Below are positions 1 through 6,959 of a stretch of DNA of 10,320 bases, in pieces (the stretch's first letter is position 1; each line of letters opens with the position of its first letter). A model generated the notes under the pieces. It ran no database searches, was not told the DNA's origin, and saw nothing but the letters and a program-made list of their open reading frames with translations. This stretch comes from CAYFVU01 sp964594775 (GTDB taxonomy: Bacteria > Spirochaetota > Spirochaetia > DSM-16054 > Sediminispirochaetaceae). Location of the stretch: positions 1-10,320 of the forward strand of contig CAZQNO010000083.1 in the NCBI GenBank assembly GCA_964594775.1, written 5' to 3'. A program made the position numbers and the translations under genes.

Positions 1-53
<53 letters not shown>

Positions 54-92
54 ACTCACGTACGAAGCCCGTTTTTTCGACGGTGCCTCTCG

Positions 93-166
93 GGTGGATA
101 ACGGGACTTGAACCCGCAACAACCAGAACCACAATCTGGCGCTCTACCAATTGAACTATATCCACC
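93..166 (-). tRNA. tRNA-His (anticodon GUG)
   Basis: A complete cloverleaf is readable on the minus strand. The 7-bp acceptor stem is GTGGATA with TATCCAC, and an extra G(-1) at position 166 faces C73 at position 93, the identity mark of histidine tRNAs. The D arm carries the GGTAGAGC-type sequence, the anticodon loop TTGTGGT places GTG at 132-130, and the T arm is CGGG-TTCAAGT-CCCG. No CCA is encoded, so the tail must be added by tRNA nucleotidyltransferase. The gene lies in the same orientation between the RarA-like gene and tRNA-Arg. Confidence 0.95.
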
Positions 167-224
167 ACTTCTTGAAGCAGGCGAAGTAAAAGCGCAGGGC
201 CTGCCGGTAACGTGTGTCGGACAC

Positions 225-251
225 TTTGTAGAATTTTTTCTTTTTTGTCAA
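225..251 (-). promoter_or_regulatory. Candidate promoter of the tRNA-His/tRNA-Arg unit
   Basis: On the minus strand a perfect TTGACA (251-246) is followed, after a 15-base A-rich spacer, by TACAAA (230-225), which matches four of six -10 consensus bases. The spacer is shorter than the usual 16-18. Transcription would begin near 218 and give a leader of about 50 bases before tRNA-His. The rest of the 167-330 gap shows no ORF and no clear terminator for the upstream RarA-like gene, so read-through into the tRNAs is also possible. Confidence 0.4.
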
Positions 252-330
252 GGCTGCCCGCTTAAGGATGAACGGGGTAAAGACGAGCAGGGACAGCTTT
301 TTTCTGCCCGGCGCCTTCTCCCTTTTACCG

Positions 331-2469
331 CTATTTCTCCAGAAGTATCAGTGCGTATTCACTCTTCCAGTTAACGGTGCGCCCCGCCAAGAGACCGGCG
401 AGATCCCCGCGCAGGCGAATCCTGTTCTCCTCTTCACCGGAGAACCAGCGGACGAAGTCCGCTTCTCGCAGCTGTCTAGTTTCCTTCATTTCCACCGTTT
501 CGATCTCGATTCGGCGGAAGCCGATCTCTTTTGCTGGAGGCCGAAAGTCCTCCGCCTCCCATTGCAGCAGGGGATTGCCGTCGGGATTGTAGAGTTCCAT
601 TTCGGCTTTTCGCAGGATCTCTTTGCTCTCCGCCGGCAGGTCGGCAATTTCAGGGAGCGAGGAGAGCCGGCAGGACCGTTTGGGCACCGTTTCGGCGAGG
701 ACCACCCGTCCTCCCTCGGCCGGCAGCGGGTAAATTTTCCCAAGGAGGGGCCTCTTGTCGCACTCGCGGATGCTCGTATTGCGTCCAACGATCCGATCGT
801 AGTTCTCTCTTCCTTCTATTCCCCCTTCATAAAGCACCGGCCGCTCGGTCAGCTCCAGTGCCTCGGCGTAGCGTTCCAGCCGGCGGCGCGTTTCCTCGTT
901 TTCTACTATACCCGACACTCCCCCTTCCGGCGCGCGGCGCAGGGCCTCCCAGAGCAGGAGGCCGTCGTCGGCCTTGAGGTCAAGGATACGGTGATGGCGG
1001 GCGGGGGCGAGGAGTTCGAATACCCTGTCGCGGAGGGCCAGGAGGGAGGCGCTGCGATTATCGACAAGCCTGGCAAGCCAGCGTTCCCGTTCTTTATCCG
1101 GAGGCGAGTAGGTGAGGATTTCCGGACTCTCCTCGCCGATCATCGCCGCGAGGTTCGCCTCCCGGCGACGCTGCACTTCGGTGAATATATTCGCCTCCCG
1201 GCCTATCTGTGTCGGGCGGTAGAAGAGGCGTCCCTGAAGGGCGCGGGGCAGGTATTGCTGTGCCACCCAGTGTTCCCGGTAGGCGTGGGGATAGAGATAG
1301 CCCTCTCCATGGCCGAATCCTTCCTTGTCCCGGTTTGCGTCTTTGAGATGACGGGGGACTTCGTCCTCACCCTCCCTCTTGACCGCTTCTAAGGCATCGA
1401 AGAAGCCGAGGGCCGAGTTGGACTTCGGTGCAGTTGCGAGATAGAGGGCGGCGTGGGTGAGGTGGTAGCGTCCCTCCGGCATCCCGACCCGTTCGAAGGC
1501 CGAAGCCGCCGACTCGACCACAGATAGGGCATACGGGTCGGCCATACCCACATCTTCGGATGCCGAGATGAGCATTCTTCGGAAGATGAATTTGGGATCC
1601 TCTCCCGCCTGTACCATCTTGGCCAGCCAGTAGAGGGCCGCATCGGGGTCGCTTCCCCGCAGACTCTTGATGAAAGCGCTGATCACGTCGAAGTGGTAGT
1701 CGCCTTCCTTGTCGTAGAGGATCGCCTTTCTCCGGATGCTCTCCTCCGCCGCGCCGAGGGAGATGTAGATCCGCTGTCCGTCGGCAGGAGGGAAGTGTTT
1801 TGGGCTTGTTTCCACGGCCAGTTCGATGGCCCCCAAGAGGCTGCGGGCATCGCCGGCGGCTACGTCCACCAGGTGCTCGAGGGCCCCTTCCTCGAATTCC
1901 ACCCGATAGGCCCCGTAGCCCCGGCGGGGATCTTCCAGGGCCTGACGCGCTACCCGCAGGAGTTCATCCCGGTTTAGGGGGGTGAGTTGAAAGATCCTGC
2001 TGCGGCTGACCAGAGCCGCGTTGACCTCGAAATAGGGGTTCTGCGTCGTTGCGCCGATGAGAACTACGGTGCCGTTTTCCACCCAGGGCAGGAGGGCGTC
2101 CTGCTGGGCCTTGTTCCAGCGGTGGACCTCGTCGACGAAGAGGATGCTGCGGGTCCGGTAGAGAGTGAAGCGTTCCTTTGCCTTTTCGATCTGCTCCCGC
2201 AGTTCCTTTACCCCGCTCAAAACGGCGTTGAGACTGGTGAAAGCGCTTTCGGTGGTGTTGGCGATCACCCGGGCAAGGGAGGTCTTCCCCGTTCCCGGGG
2301 GTCCGTAGAAAATAAGACTGGAGAGTCGATCTGCTTGAATAACGCGGCGCAGCAGACGGCCCTCTCCCACGATATGCTCCTGCCCGATGTACTCATCCAG
2401 ATCCCGGGGGCACATGCGGTAGGCTAGGGGTGATTGTTCGTCTTCGTCCTTTTGTGAGAAGAGCTCCAT
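331..2469 (-). CDS. rarA: RarA/MgsA-type AAA+ recombination ATPase fused to a methyltransferase-like C-terminal domain
   Basis: The protein has 712 residues. The N-terminal ~430 residues are a full RarA (MgsA, WHIP/Mgs1 family) clamp-loader-like ATPase, which acts at stalled replication forks. Visible motifs are Walker A GPPGTGKT (56-63), Walker B ILFVDEVHR (109-117), sensor 1 with IGATTQNP (138-145), arginine-finger region SRSR (155-158) and a sensor 2-like DARSLLGAIE (207-216). The RarA tetramerisation region follows, with the family segments SEDVGMADP (303-311) and YLYPHAY (391-397). Ordinary RarA ends near residue 430-450. Here about 240 more residues follow. Residues 494-524 read like motif I of a Rossmann SAM-dependent methyltransferase (ILDLKADDG, then an acidic strand end), but the glycine-rich loop is degraded, so activity is doubtful. 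RarA fused to an uncharacterised domain is a known class in spirochaetes and cyanobacteria. The ATG lacks a Shine-Dalgarno sequence and sits 6 bases after a TATACT hexamer. Confidence 0.93.
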   Translation of the reverse strand: MELFSQKDEDEQSPLAYRMCPRDLDEYIGQEHIVGEGRLLRRVIQADRLSSLIFYGPPGTGKTSLARVIANTTESAFTSLNAVLSGVKELREQIEKAKERFTLYRTRSILFVDEVHRWNKAQQDALLPWVENGTVVLIGATTQNPYFEVNAALVSRSRIFQLTPLNRDELLRVARQALEDPRRGYGAYRVEFEEGALEHLVDVAAGDARSLLGAIELAVETSPKHFPPADGQRIYISLGAAEESIRRKAILYDKEGDYHFDVISAFIKSLRGSDPDAALYWLAKMVQAGEDPKFIFRRMLISASEDVGMADPYALSVVESAASAFERVGMPEGRYHLTHAALYLATAPKSNSALGFFDALEAVKREGEDEVPRHLKDANRDKEGFGHGEGYLYPHAYREHWVAQQYLPRALQGRLFYRPTQIGREANIFTEVQRRREANLAAMIGEESPEILTYSPPDKERERWLARLVDNRSASLLALRDRVFELLAPARHHRILDLKADDGLLLWEALRRAPEGGVSGIVENEETRRRLERYAEALELTERPVLYEGGIEGRENYDRIVGRNTSIRECDKRPLLGKIYPLPAEGGRVVLAETVPKRSCRLSSLPEIADLPAESKEILRKAEMELYNPDGNPLLQWEAEDFRPPAKEIGFRRIEIETVEMKETRQLREADFVRWFSGEEENRIRLRGDLAGLLAGRTVNWKSEYALILLEK

Positions 2470-2495
2470 GGCTCGAGTATACAGTCTTTACTCGA
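2470..2495 (-). promoter_or_regulatory. Candidate leaderless promoter and overlapping inverted repeat upstream of rarA
   Basis: On the minus strand TATACT (2481-2476) is followed by exactly six bases and then the ATG at 2469. Transcription would therefore start at or next to the start codon. A weak -35 TTTAAA lies 16 bases upstream of the hexamer. The 7-bp inverted repeat TCGAGTA (2473-2479) / TACTCGA (2489-2495), with a 9-base gap, covers the -10 element and could bind a dimeric repressor. Both readings are inferred from sequence pattern alone. Confidence 0.45.
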
Positions 2496-2570
2496 TTTTT
2501 AAATAGCTTCTCATGGAAAACTGACATGCAATTAATGTTATGCAAGAAAATGGGGGCAGAGGGAGGAGTC

Positions 2571-3479
2571 ATGCAGATACAGTCCAACATCGAATCATCG
2601 GTGGTGATTATGACGGTTTGCGGTGAGATGGACCTCTACACCTCATCGGAACTGAAGGGATCGTTTTTCCGATACCATGCGGAGGGTTATCTATTCTTTA
2701 TTATTGATTTTGAAGGTCTCAGCTACATCGATTCCACCGGAGTGGGGACGATAATCTCGATATATACGACATTGAGAAAGCAGGAAGGACGTCTTTTCAT
2801 CTCCGGTATACACGGGGCGGTGCGGAGGGTGATAGAGTTCACTAAACTCACCGGTTTCCTTCCCCTGGTGGAGTCGGTGGAGGAGGGGAAGAAACGGGTC
2901 CAGCTAGTTGAGGAGAAGCAGAAGGATGAGAAGCGGCTCGAGAGTAAGGGAAACGGCCGGTACCGTGGAATAATTCAGAATGCAGATCATCGCCTCTTCG
3001 ATAAGAAAGGAATGTACCATAAAGACTTCAACCTCGATCTGAAAAAGGTACGGTATCTGAGTCAGATCATCGTGCAGAAGGCTCCGAAGGAGATTCATGA
3101 GATTAATCTTTTGGAGCAGCAAATAAGTGAAATTATTAAGAATGCCGTACGTCATGGCAATAAAAACAATCCGAACAAGAAGGTGAAGATTTGGTTCTCC
3201 TTCAGCACCCGGCATGCACATCTCATCGTTGAAGATGAGGGAGAAGGTTTTCACTATATTGATCAGTGGAACGAGTTCTTTCATCATAAACAGGAGGCCT
3301 TTGAAAGTCAGGATTTCGAAGAAATGGTGAAGTACGTATCCTTTGCGACTCCCGAAAGCAATGAAAGCGACGGAGGCAATGCGCTTTTTGCGGCGGTGGA
3401 GTTTTGGAACGAAGGGGTGGTGTTTAACGACAGGGGAAACGCCGTGGCGGTGCGACGAAGTTACCGCGACAGCACTTGA
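2571..3479 (+). CDS. STAS anti-anti-sigma domain fused to an HATPase (RsbW-like kinase) domain
   Basis: With the ATG at 2571, which has GGGAGG four bases upstream, the product is 302 residues. The open frame extends back to 2430, but that part lacks family similarity and a ribosome site. Residues 1-105 form a STAS domain of the SpoIIAA/RsbV type, with the phosphorylation motif IDSTGVG and candidate phospho-acceptor Ser55. Residues ~110-130 are a charged linker. Residues ~150-298 form a GHKL ATPase: N box EIIKNAVRHG (187-196; Glu187, Asn191) and G1 box VEDEGEG (220-226). The G2/ATP-lid region, DGGNALF (267-273), departs from the usual GxGL pattern. In known systems the antagonist and kinase are separate proteins, so a fusion suggests autoregulation in one chain. 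The downstream convergent SpoIIE-type phosphatase is the obvious candidate for dephosphorylating Ser55. No sigma factor gene is adjacent. Confidence 0.88.
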   Translation: MQIQSNIESSVVIMTVCGEMDLYTSSELKGSFFRYHAEGYLFFIIDFEGLSYIDSTGVGTIISIYTTLRKQEGRLFISGIHGAVRRVIEFTKLTGFLPLVESVEEGKKRVQLVEEKQKDEKRLESKGNGRYRGIIQNADHRLFDKKGMYHKDFNLDLKKVRYLSQIIVQKAPKEIHEINLLEQQISEIIKNAVRHGNKNNPNKKVKIWFSFSTRHAHLIVEDEGEGFHYIDQWNEFFHHKQEAFESQDFEEMVKYVSFATPESNESDGGNALFAAVEFWNEGVVFNDRGNAVAVRRSYRDST

Positions 3480-3496
3480 TCGCAGCTAACTTTTTT
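3459..3496 (+). terminator. Candidate intrinsic terminator of the STAS-HATPase gene
   Basis: The arms AGTTA (3459-3463) and TAACT (3487-3491), with an inner GCGA/TCGC pair of arms, form an imperfect hairpin across the stop codon. It is followed directly by six T residues (3491-3496). It overlaps the 3' ends of both convergent genes, which are only 6 bases apart. The stem is short and interrupted, so efficiency is uncertain. Confidence 0.35.
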
Positions 3497-4706
3497 CCCA
3501 TTCGAAGGTTTCATCGAATTCCTCCTCCTTCGGATAACGGAGCAGGAGGAAGGTCACGTCGTCGTAGAAGGGGGCGTCCTTCTTGAAGCTGCTGAAGTCT
3601 GCAAGGACGATCTCGCGAATTTCTTCGAGGCTGCGGTCCTCATGTTTGATTACTAAACGGTAGAGTCGTTCTACCGAATACTCCTCTCCCTCTTGATTTA
3701 CCTGTTCGGCCAGACCGTCGGTTACGAGGATGACCATGTCGTCCCGCTCGAGCTTGAGAAAACCAAGCTGTGGATCTATCTTGTCGGTGATTCCCACAGG
3801 AAGATTTTTTGATGAAGAATTGATCTTGTGAAGCTTCTTCTTCCGGATGAGCATTAGGTAGGAATGTCCCATATCGAGGATGCCGAGTTTTGCCGTTACC
3901 TCATCGAAGTGTAAAAAGATGCCGGTCAAGTACTTTTCTGCATTGAAAGTGGTAAAGATCGATCTGTTAAGCTTACACACGAGTTCGACGAGGCCCCGGC
4001 GGTATTCGAAGGTTTCCATTATGCCGTAGAGCATGGCGGTTATGATCGAAGCCGCCACACCCTTTCCGGAAACATCGCAGAGAGAGATAATCCAGTCTTT
4101 CTGTGAAACCTTTTTGAGAGAGTAAAAATCTCCTCCGACTCCCTTGGCAGTGCTGGCCGAGGCGGTGACCTCGAGTTCCGCCGTAAGCAGGGAGAGACGT
4201 TCCTTCACCATTCGTGTCTGAAGGCTGTGGGCGAGGGTGATATCCTGTTCGGTGAGGCTCGAAAGATATATCAGGAGGTCTCTCGTAGAGAAGAGGCCCT
4301 GATATTTCCCCGATTCATCGTGGAGGAGGTAGAAATCGTCCTTTCCAAGACGATCGTCATTCCGGATTACATCGCTGACGGCGAAAATGTGCCGGCTTAT
4401 GATGAAACTCCTCGGATTGATCTGCACCCTCTTCACCGGCCGTTTTTTGAGGACCTCCCGGCCGAAGGGCCGGCTGAGCAGGGATATGAGCTCCTTTCTC
4501 ACTACCGCGCCGACACCGGCCATATTTTCGTCGACAATTCCTACCGCCGGGACATCCATCTCACTGTTTTTGAACATTTCGAAGAGAGTCTCGATCGGGG
4601 TATCCTCGGTAACATAGTAGGTGGAAGAAGCGATCTTTCCTATCGCCTGGCTCGGCAGTGCCGCTTTGAGCTCGATCTTTCCGATTTGTTCGGTGTCGGT
4701 AATCAT
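3486..4706 (-). CDS. CBS-like sensor fused to a SpoIIE/PP2C-type serine phosphatase
   Basis: The product is 406 residues. Residues ~20-150 look like a pair of CBS motifs of the divergent kind seen in GGDEF-associated proteins: VPAVGIVDE...GVGAVVRKELISLL (52-77), REVLKKRPV (83-91) and LLHDESGKYQGLFSTRDLLIYL (127-148, key parts LFSTRDLL). A helical linker (~150-180) leads to a PPM/SpoIIE phosphatase domain (~180-392). Its expected metal-binding acidic residues are present: GGDFY (191-195, Asp193), CDVSGKG (210-216, Asp211), VTDGLAE (328-334, Asp330) and YDDVT (381-385). This is the RsbU/SpoIIE class, which dephosphorylates STAS proteins. The STAS-HATPase fusion converges from the other side with a 6-base gap, which strongly suggests a functional pair even though the two are transcribed separately. 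The ATG lacks a Shine-Dalgarno sequence; a TATACT hexamer at 4729-4724 would give a leader of about 10 bases. Confidence 0.88.
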   Translation of the reverse strand: MITDTEQIGKIELKAALPSQAIGKIASSTYYVTEDTPIETLFEMFKNSEMDVPAVGIVDENMAGVGAVVRKELISLLSRPFGREVLKKRPVKRVQINPRSFIISRHIFAVSDVIRNDDRLGKDDFYLLHDESGKYQGLFSTRDLLIYLSSLTEQDITLAHSLQTRMVKERLSLLTAELEVTASASTAKGVGGDFYSLKKVSQKDWIISLCDVSGKGVAASIITAMLYGIMETFEYRRGLVELVCKLNRSIFTTFNAEKYLTGIFLHFDEVTAKLGILDMGHSYLMLIRKKKLHKINSSSKNLPVGITDKIDPQLGFLKLERDDMVILVTDGLAEQVNQEGEEYSVERLYRLVIKHEDRSLEEIREIVLADFSSFKKDAPFYDDVTFLLLRYPKEEEFDETFEWEKS

Positions 4707-4723
4707 GTGAGCAGTCTAATAGG

Positions 4724-4729
4724 AGTATA
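4724..4729 (-). promoter_or_regulatory. Candidate -10 element of the SpoIIE-type phosphatase gene
   Basis: TATACT on the minus strand ends 17 bases before the ATG at 4706, predicting a start near 4717 and a leader of roughly 10 bases with no Shine-Dalgarno sequence. No convincing -35 is visible; the best at 16-17 base spacing are TTTCTT and ATTTCT. The same hexamer precedes rarA and the CBS-ATPase gene. Confidence 0.4.
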
Positions 4730-4762
4730 TAAGGAAATTGTTAGAAAGAAATAAAATTTGTA

Positions 4763-4791
4763 TTGCCGCAGTAATTCTCCAACAGTTTAAA
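4763..4791 (+). promoter_or_regulatory. Weak candidate promoter upstream of the Bax inhibitor-1 family gene
   Basis: TTGCCG (4763-4768) and TTTAAA (4786-4791) are spaced by 17 bases, each matching the sigma-70 consensus at four of six positions. If used, the transcript would carry a 5' leader of about 145 bases that includes the 19-bp hairpin at 4822-4863. A second -35-like TTGACC at 4885-4890 has no good -10 partner. This is only a weak pattern match. Confidence 0.25.
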
Positions 4792-4821
4792 AAACGAAAT
4801 TATTGCTAAGGAAATGAAGCA

Positions 4822-4863
4822 AATTCTCGATTTGGAAGTCAAGAGACTTCCAAATCGAGAATT
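4822..4863. repeat. Perfect 19-bp inverted repeat with a 4-base loop
   Basis: Bases 4822-4840 and 4845-4863 are exact reverse complements, separated by AAGA. The arms begin AATTCTCGA and end GGAAGTC, and symmetry stops abruptly at both outer ends. In RNA this would be a very stable hairpin. It lies in the divergent spacer between the phosphatase and the Bax inhibitor-1 family gene, downstream of no visible gene. No T-tract follows on either strand, so it is not a standard intrinsic terminator. Possible roles are a leader-RNA structure (RNase III or stability element), an operator, or a small mobile-repeat remnant. Confidence 0.9.
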
Positions 4864-4943
4864 GCCGGTAGTGCCGCTTCGGTCTTGACCGGGGAGGGAA
4901 AAAGTGTGAATTTACTTATGACGACTTTACAAGGAGGATATGT

Positions 4944-5648
4944 ATGGCCCAAAGCAGAGAGCAGGTTCTTGGAATTCCTGTGGTACGGGAACGAAACATA
5001 CTTCGCAACGTATATCTTTGGATGACCGCCGGCCTTGCCATTACCGGGGTTATCGCCATGGGAATCTCGAGCAATCCCCGCTGGGTGATGTCTCTTGCCC
5101 AAACGCCGATGCTCTTTTTGCTGCTCGTTTTGGCGGAATTCGGCCTGGTTATCTATCTGAGTGCAAGGATCTTTCAGATGTCCGCGAGCGCCGCAACGAT
5201 GGCATTTGCCGCCTATTCAATTCTCAACGGGGTGACGCTTTCGGTGATATTTCTCGCCTATACCGGTGAGACTATTTCACTCGCCTTTTTTACCGCCGCC
5301 GGGATGTTCGCCGGCATGAGTCTGTTCGCCATGACCACCAAGCGGGACCTGTCGGGAATAGGGCACTATCTTATCATGGCGCTCTGGGGAATCATCATTG
5401 CCTCTATCATTAATATTTTCCTCCGCAGCCCGGGGCTCTATTACCTGATTAGTTATGTCGGTGTGGCGGTCTTTCTCGGCCTCACCGCCTACGATACCCA
5501 GACAATCAAGCGGTGGAACCAGGAGATGGGTTCATCGGTAAACGAGGAGCAGTACGTCAAGCTCTCCATAATGGGGGCCCTCAAGCTCTATCTCGATTTT
5601 ATCAATCTCTTTCTCTTCCTTCTGACGATCTTCGGGCGCCGCAACTAA
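4944..5648 (+). CDS. Bax inhibitor-1/YccA (TMBIM) family integral membrane protein
   Basis: The protein has 234 residues and seven predicted hydrophobic helices beginning around residue 22, a typical length for bacterial BI-1 family members. Family features are the NGVTLS turn (95-100), the segment TAYDTQTIK (181-189) and a final helix with LYLDFINLFL (215-224). Asp184 and Asp218 sit where the pH-sensing aspartate pair lies in the studied Bacillus homologue YetJ, a calcium-leak channel. E. coli members YccA and YbhL are linked to FtsH protease control and membrane stress, so the exact role here is open. The start is secure: a strong Shine-Dalgarno AAGGAGG (4931-4937) sits six bases before the ATG. 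It is transcribed alone, divergent from the phosphatase and convergent with the UPF0280 gene, with only three bases between the two stop codons. Confidence 0.93.
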   Translation: MAQSREQVLGIPVVRERNILRNVYLWMTAGLAITGVIAMGISSNPRWVMSLAQTPMLFLLLVLAEFGLVIYLSARIFQMSASAATMAFAAYSILNGVTLSVIFLAYTGETISLAFFTAAGMFAGMSLFAMTTKRDLSGIGHYLIMALWGIIIASIINIFLRSPGLYYLISYVGVAVFLGLTAYDTQTIKRWNQEMGSSVNEEQYVKLSIMGALKLYLDFINLFLFLLTIFGRRN

Positions 5649-5651
5649 GGA

Positions 5652-6533
5652 CTATACCGAAAAGAAACCGGAGCGCGGATCTGCGCTGACCTTCGCGCGC
5701 AGATCCGGGTCTCCGTGCCGCAGTAATTGGGGGATTTTACCGATGCTGCCGAAGGTCTCTCCCATCACCAGGACCGCTCCGTCTATCCCCTCAATCTTTT
5801 GAATTCTCTCTAAATTCTTCTCTATGTCCGGTTTCCTCCGTACCGAATTGCAGAGGGAGGTGGCCGCCGCGTCGGCGAGGGAGGCGCTCCCTGCGAAGAC
5901 CGTTGCCAGGTCGCAGCCGCCGAAGCTGAGAGAGTGTCCCATTTTTCCTGAGGATGAGCATACCGCTCTAAGACGTCCCGGCTCTCTGTCCGCCGGATCG
6001 ATGAGGAAGGCGAGGTCGTTGAGGAGATTATCGGATCCGGCGTAGAGGGCGGCGGAAAGAGGCCGGCGCAGGAGCATGGAGATGTCTCCACCGTTTTCTA
6101 CAATGATCTCCGCCCGGTCGGGATCGAGTCCGAGCGTCCCCATTTTTCGCAGAACTTCTTCCACGATGAGTTCGGCGAAGGCCCCTGCAACCGCCGCCAT
6201 GGGACCGGTGCCGGCGGCAATTGCCGCCTCGTGCATACGGCGGGCCGAAACGGGAATTCCTTTGGGACCTTCCGGCAGCATCTGTAGAGGCTCGAGACTT
6301 TCGGCAAACTCGGCGTAAAATCGGATGTAGCTTTCGAGCTCTCGGCGGAGCCTTCGAATGATCGACGAAATGAGCCCCGGCTCCAATTCCTCCTTCGAAG
6401 AGAGGGCGGGATGAAAGAGAAAGTAGCGGTAATGGGCGCCTTTGAAGGAACGGCTCAGGAAGCTTCGCCGGTGTGGTAACGCTCCGCCACACAGCAGCTC
6501 AAGCTCCTTTTTCTCCGGTTGCGGTCCGGACAC
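5652..6533 (-). CDS. UPF0280 (COG2122) protein, probable sulfide-assimilation factor for homocysteine synthesis
   Basis: A 293-residue product from a GTG start at 6533. The start is supported by AAGGAG ten bases upstream, which overlaps the TAA of the ferredoxin gene; the gap between the genes is 15 bases. UPF0280, related to the ApbE fold, is recognised from GTGPMAAVAGAFAE (108-121), IIVENGGDI (143-151), CSSSGKMGHSLSFG (192-205) and SASLADAAATSL (216-227). The biochemical activity is not established. From the literature as I recall it, the Methanosarcina acetivorans homologue MA1715 is needed for efficient use of low sulfide and works with the COG1900 and NIL-ferredoxin proteins. Finding all three as consecutive genes supports the same role here. 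This is the last gene of the six-gene run. Its 3' end carries an 11-bp inverted repeat. No signal peptide or membrane helix is evident, so it is probably cytoplasmic. Confidence 0.9.
   Translation of the reverse strand: MSGPQPEKKELELLCGGALPHRRSFLSRSFKGAHYRYFLFHPALSSKEELEPGLISSIIRRLRRELESYIRFYAEFAESLEPLQMLPEGPKGIPVSARRMHEAAIAAGTGPMAAVAGAFAELIVEEVLRKMGTLGLDPDRAEIIVENGGDISMLLRRPLSAALYAGSDNLLNDLAFLIDPADREPGRLRAVCSSSGKMGHSLSFGGCDLATVFAGSASLADAAATSLCNSVRRKPDIEKNLERIQKIEGIDGAVLVMGETFGSIGKIPQLLRHGDPDLRAKVSADPRSGFFSV
5676..5707. repeat. 11-bp inverted repeat at the convergent 3' ends
   Basis: CGGATCTGCGC (5676-5686) and GCGCAGATCCG (5697-5707) are perfect complements around a 10-base loop. The repeat lies inside the last codons of the UPF0280 gene and 27 bases past the stop of the Bax inhibitor-1 family gene. 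It is GC-rich and could stall or protect the 3' end of the latter transcript, but no T-tract follows on either strand. Confidence 0.6.
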
Positions 6534-6548
6534 GTAAGACCAACTCCT

Positions 6549-6959
6549 TTAGAACAGCGAGCTCAGAGCCCCGTAGGGACAATTCTCGATACAGTTGAGA
6601 CATTCCACGCAGAGATCCGAATCGAAACGGATGCGACGGGATCTGCTGTCTTCCAAATCCAACGCGTCGGTGGGGCAATGGGTCAGGCAGTTTCCGCAGT
6701 GAGTACAAATTTCATCGTTCCAGCGCAGTCCTTTTTCCGCCTCGCTCACCGTTACACCGAAGGAGCGGATAAAGTCGATGCCCTTGACGATTCGCTCGCC
6801 GCTTCCCTCCAGTTCCAGGACCATGTAGCCCTCTTCTTCTGTGGTAATGCGGGCACGAAAGATGTTGATCACCAGATCGTAGTCCTTTACCAAATGGTAG
6901 ACTACCGGCTTTTCCGAGATCTGCTTGCTGAAGTTGAGGAGTATTTTCTTTTTGCTCAT
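6549..6959 (-). CDS. NIL-domain ferredoxin with two [4Fe-4S] clusters, partner of the homocysteine-forming sulfurtransferase
   Basis: A 136-residue protein. Residues ~4-75 form a NIL domain (ACT-like ferredoxin fold, also found in methionine ABC-transporter ATPases such as MetN). Residues 80-133 form a bacterial-type double-cluster ferredoxin with two complete motifs: Cys85, 88, 91, 95-Pro and Cys117, 120, 123, 127-Pro. In methanogens the homologue MA1822 assists the COG1900 enzyme. The likely job is to deliver electrons for reducing the thio-intermediate made from aspartate semialdehyde and sulfide, with the NIL domain possibly sensing a ligand or mediating binding. The ATG overlaps the stop of the upstream COG1900 gene as ATGA, and an AGGAGAGGA stretch inside that gene serves as ribosome site. 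It is almost certainly translationally coupled to it. Confidence 0.95.
   Translation of the reverse strand: MSKKKILLNFSKQISEKPVVYHLVKDYDLVINIFRARITTEEEGYMVLELEGSGERIVKGIDFIRSFGVTVSEAEKGLRWNDEICTHCGNCLTHCPTDALDLEDSRSRRIRFDSDLCVECLNCIENCPYGALSSLF

Noticed and set aside
167..330. Terminator or small gene between rarA and the tRNAs
   Set aside because: Only weak, interrupted stems without a following T-tract were found on the minus strand, and the A/T runs there are better explained as the promoter spacer of the tRNA unit.
268..1392. Long 374-codon plus-strand open frame opposite the RarA fusion
   Set aside because: It is the antisense shadow of a well-supported gene; its translation shows no recognisable domain, it is low in expected protein features, and it has no ribosome site.
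2430..2570. 47-codon N-terminal extension of the STAS-HATPase gene
   Set aside because: The extension overlaps the divergent rarA gene and its promoter, and STAS similarity starts right at the ATG at 2571, which has its own ribosome site.
4822..4863. Hairpin as an intrinsic terminator
   Set aside because: There is no T-tract on either side and no gene ends into it from either strand.
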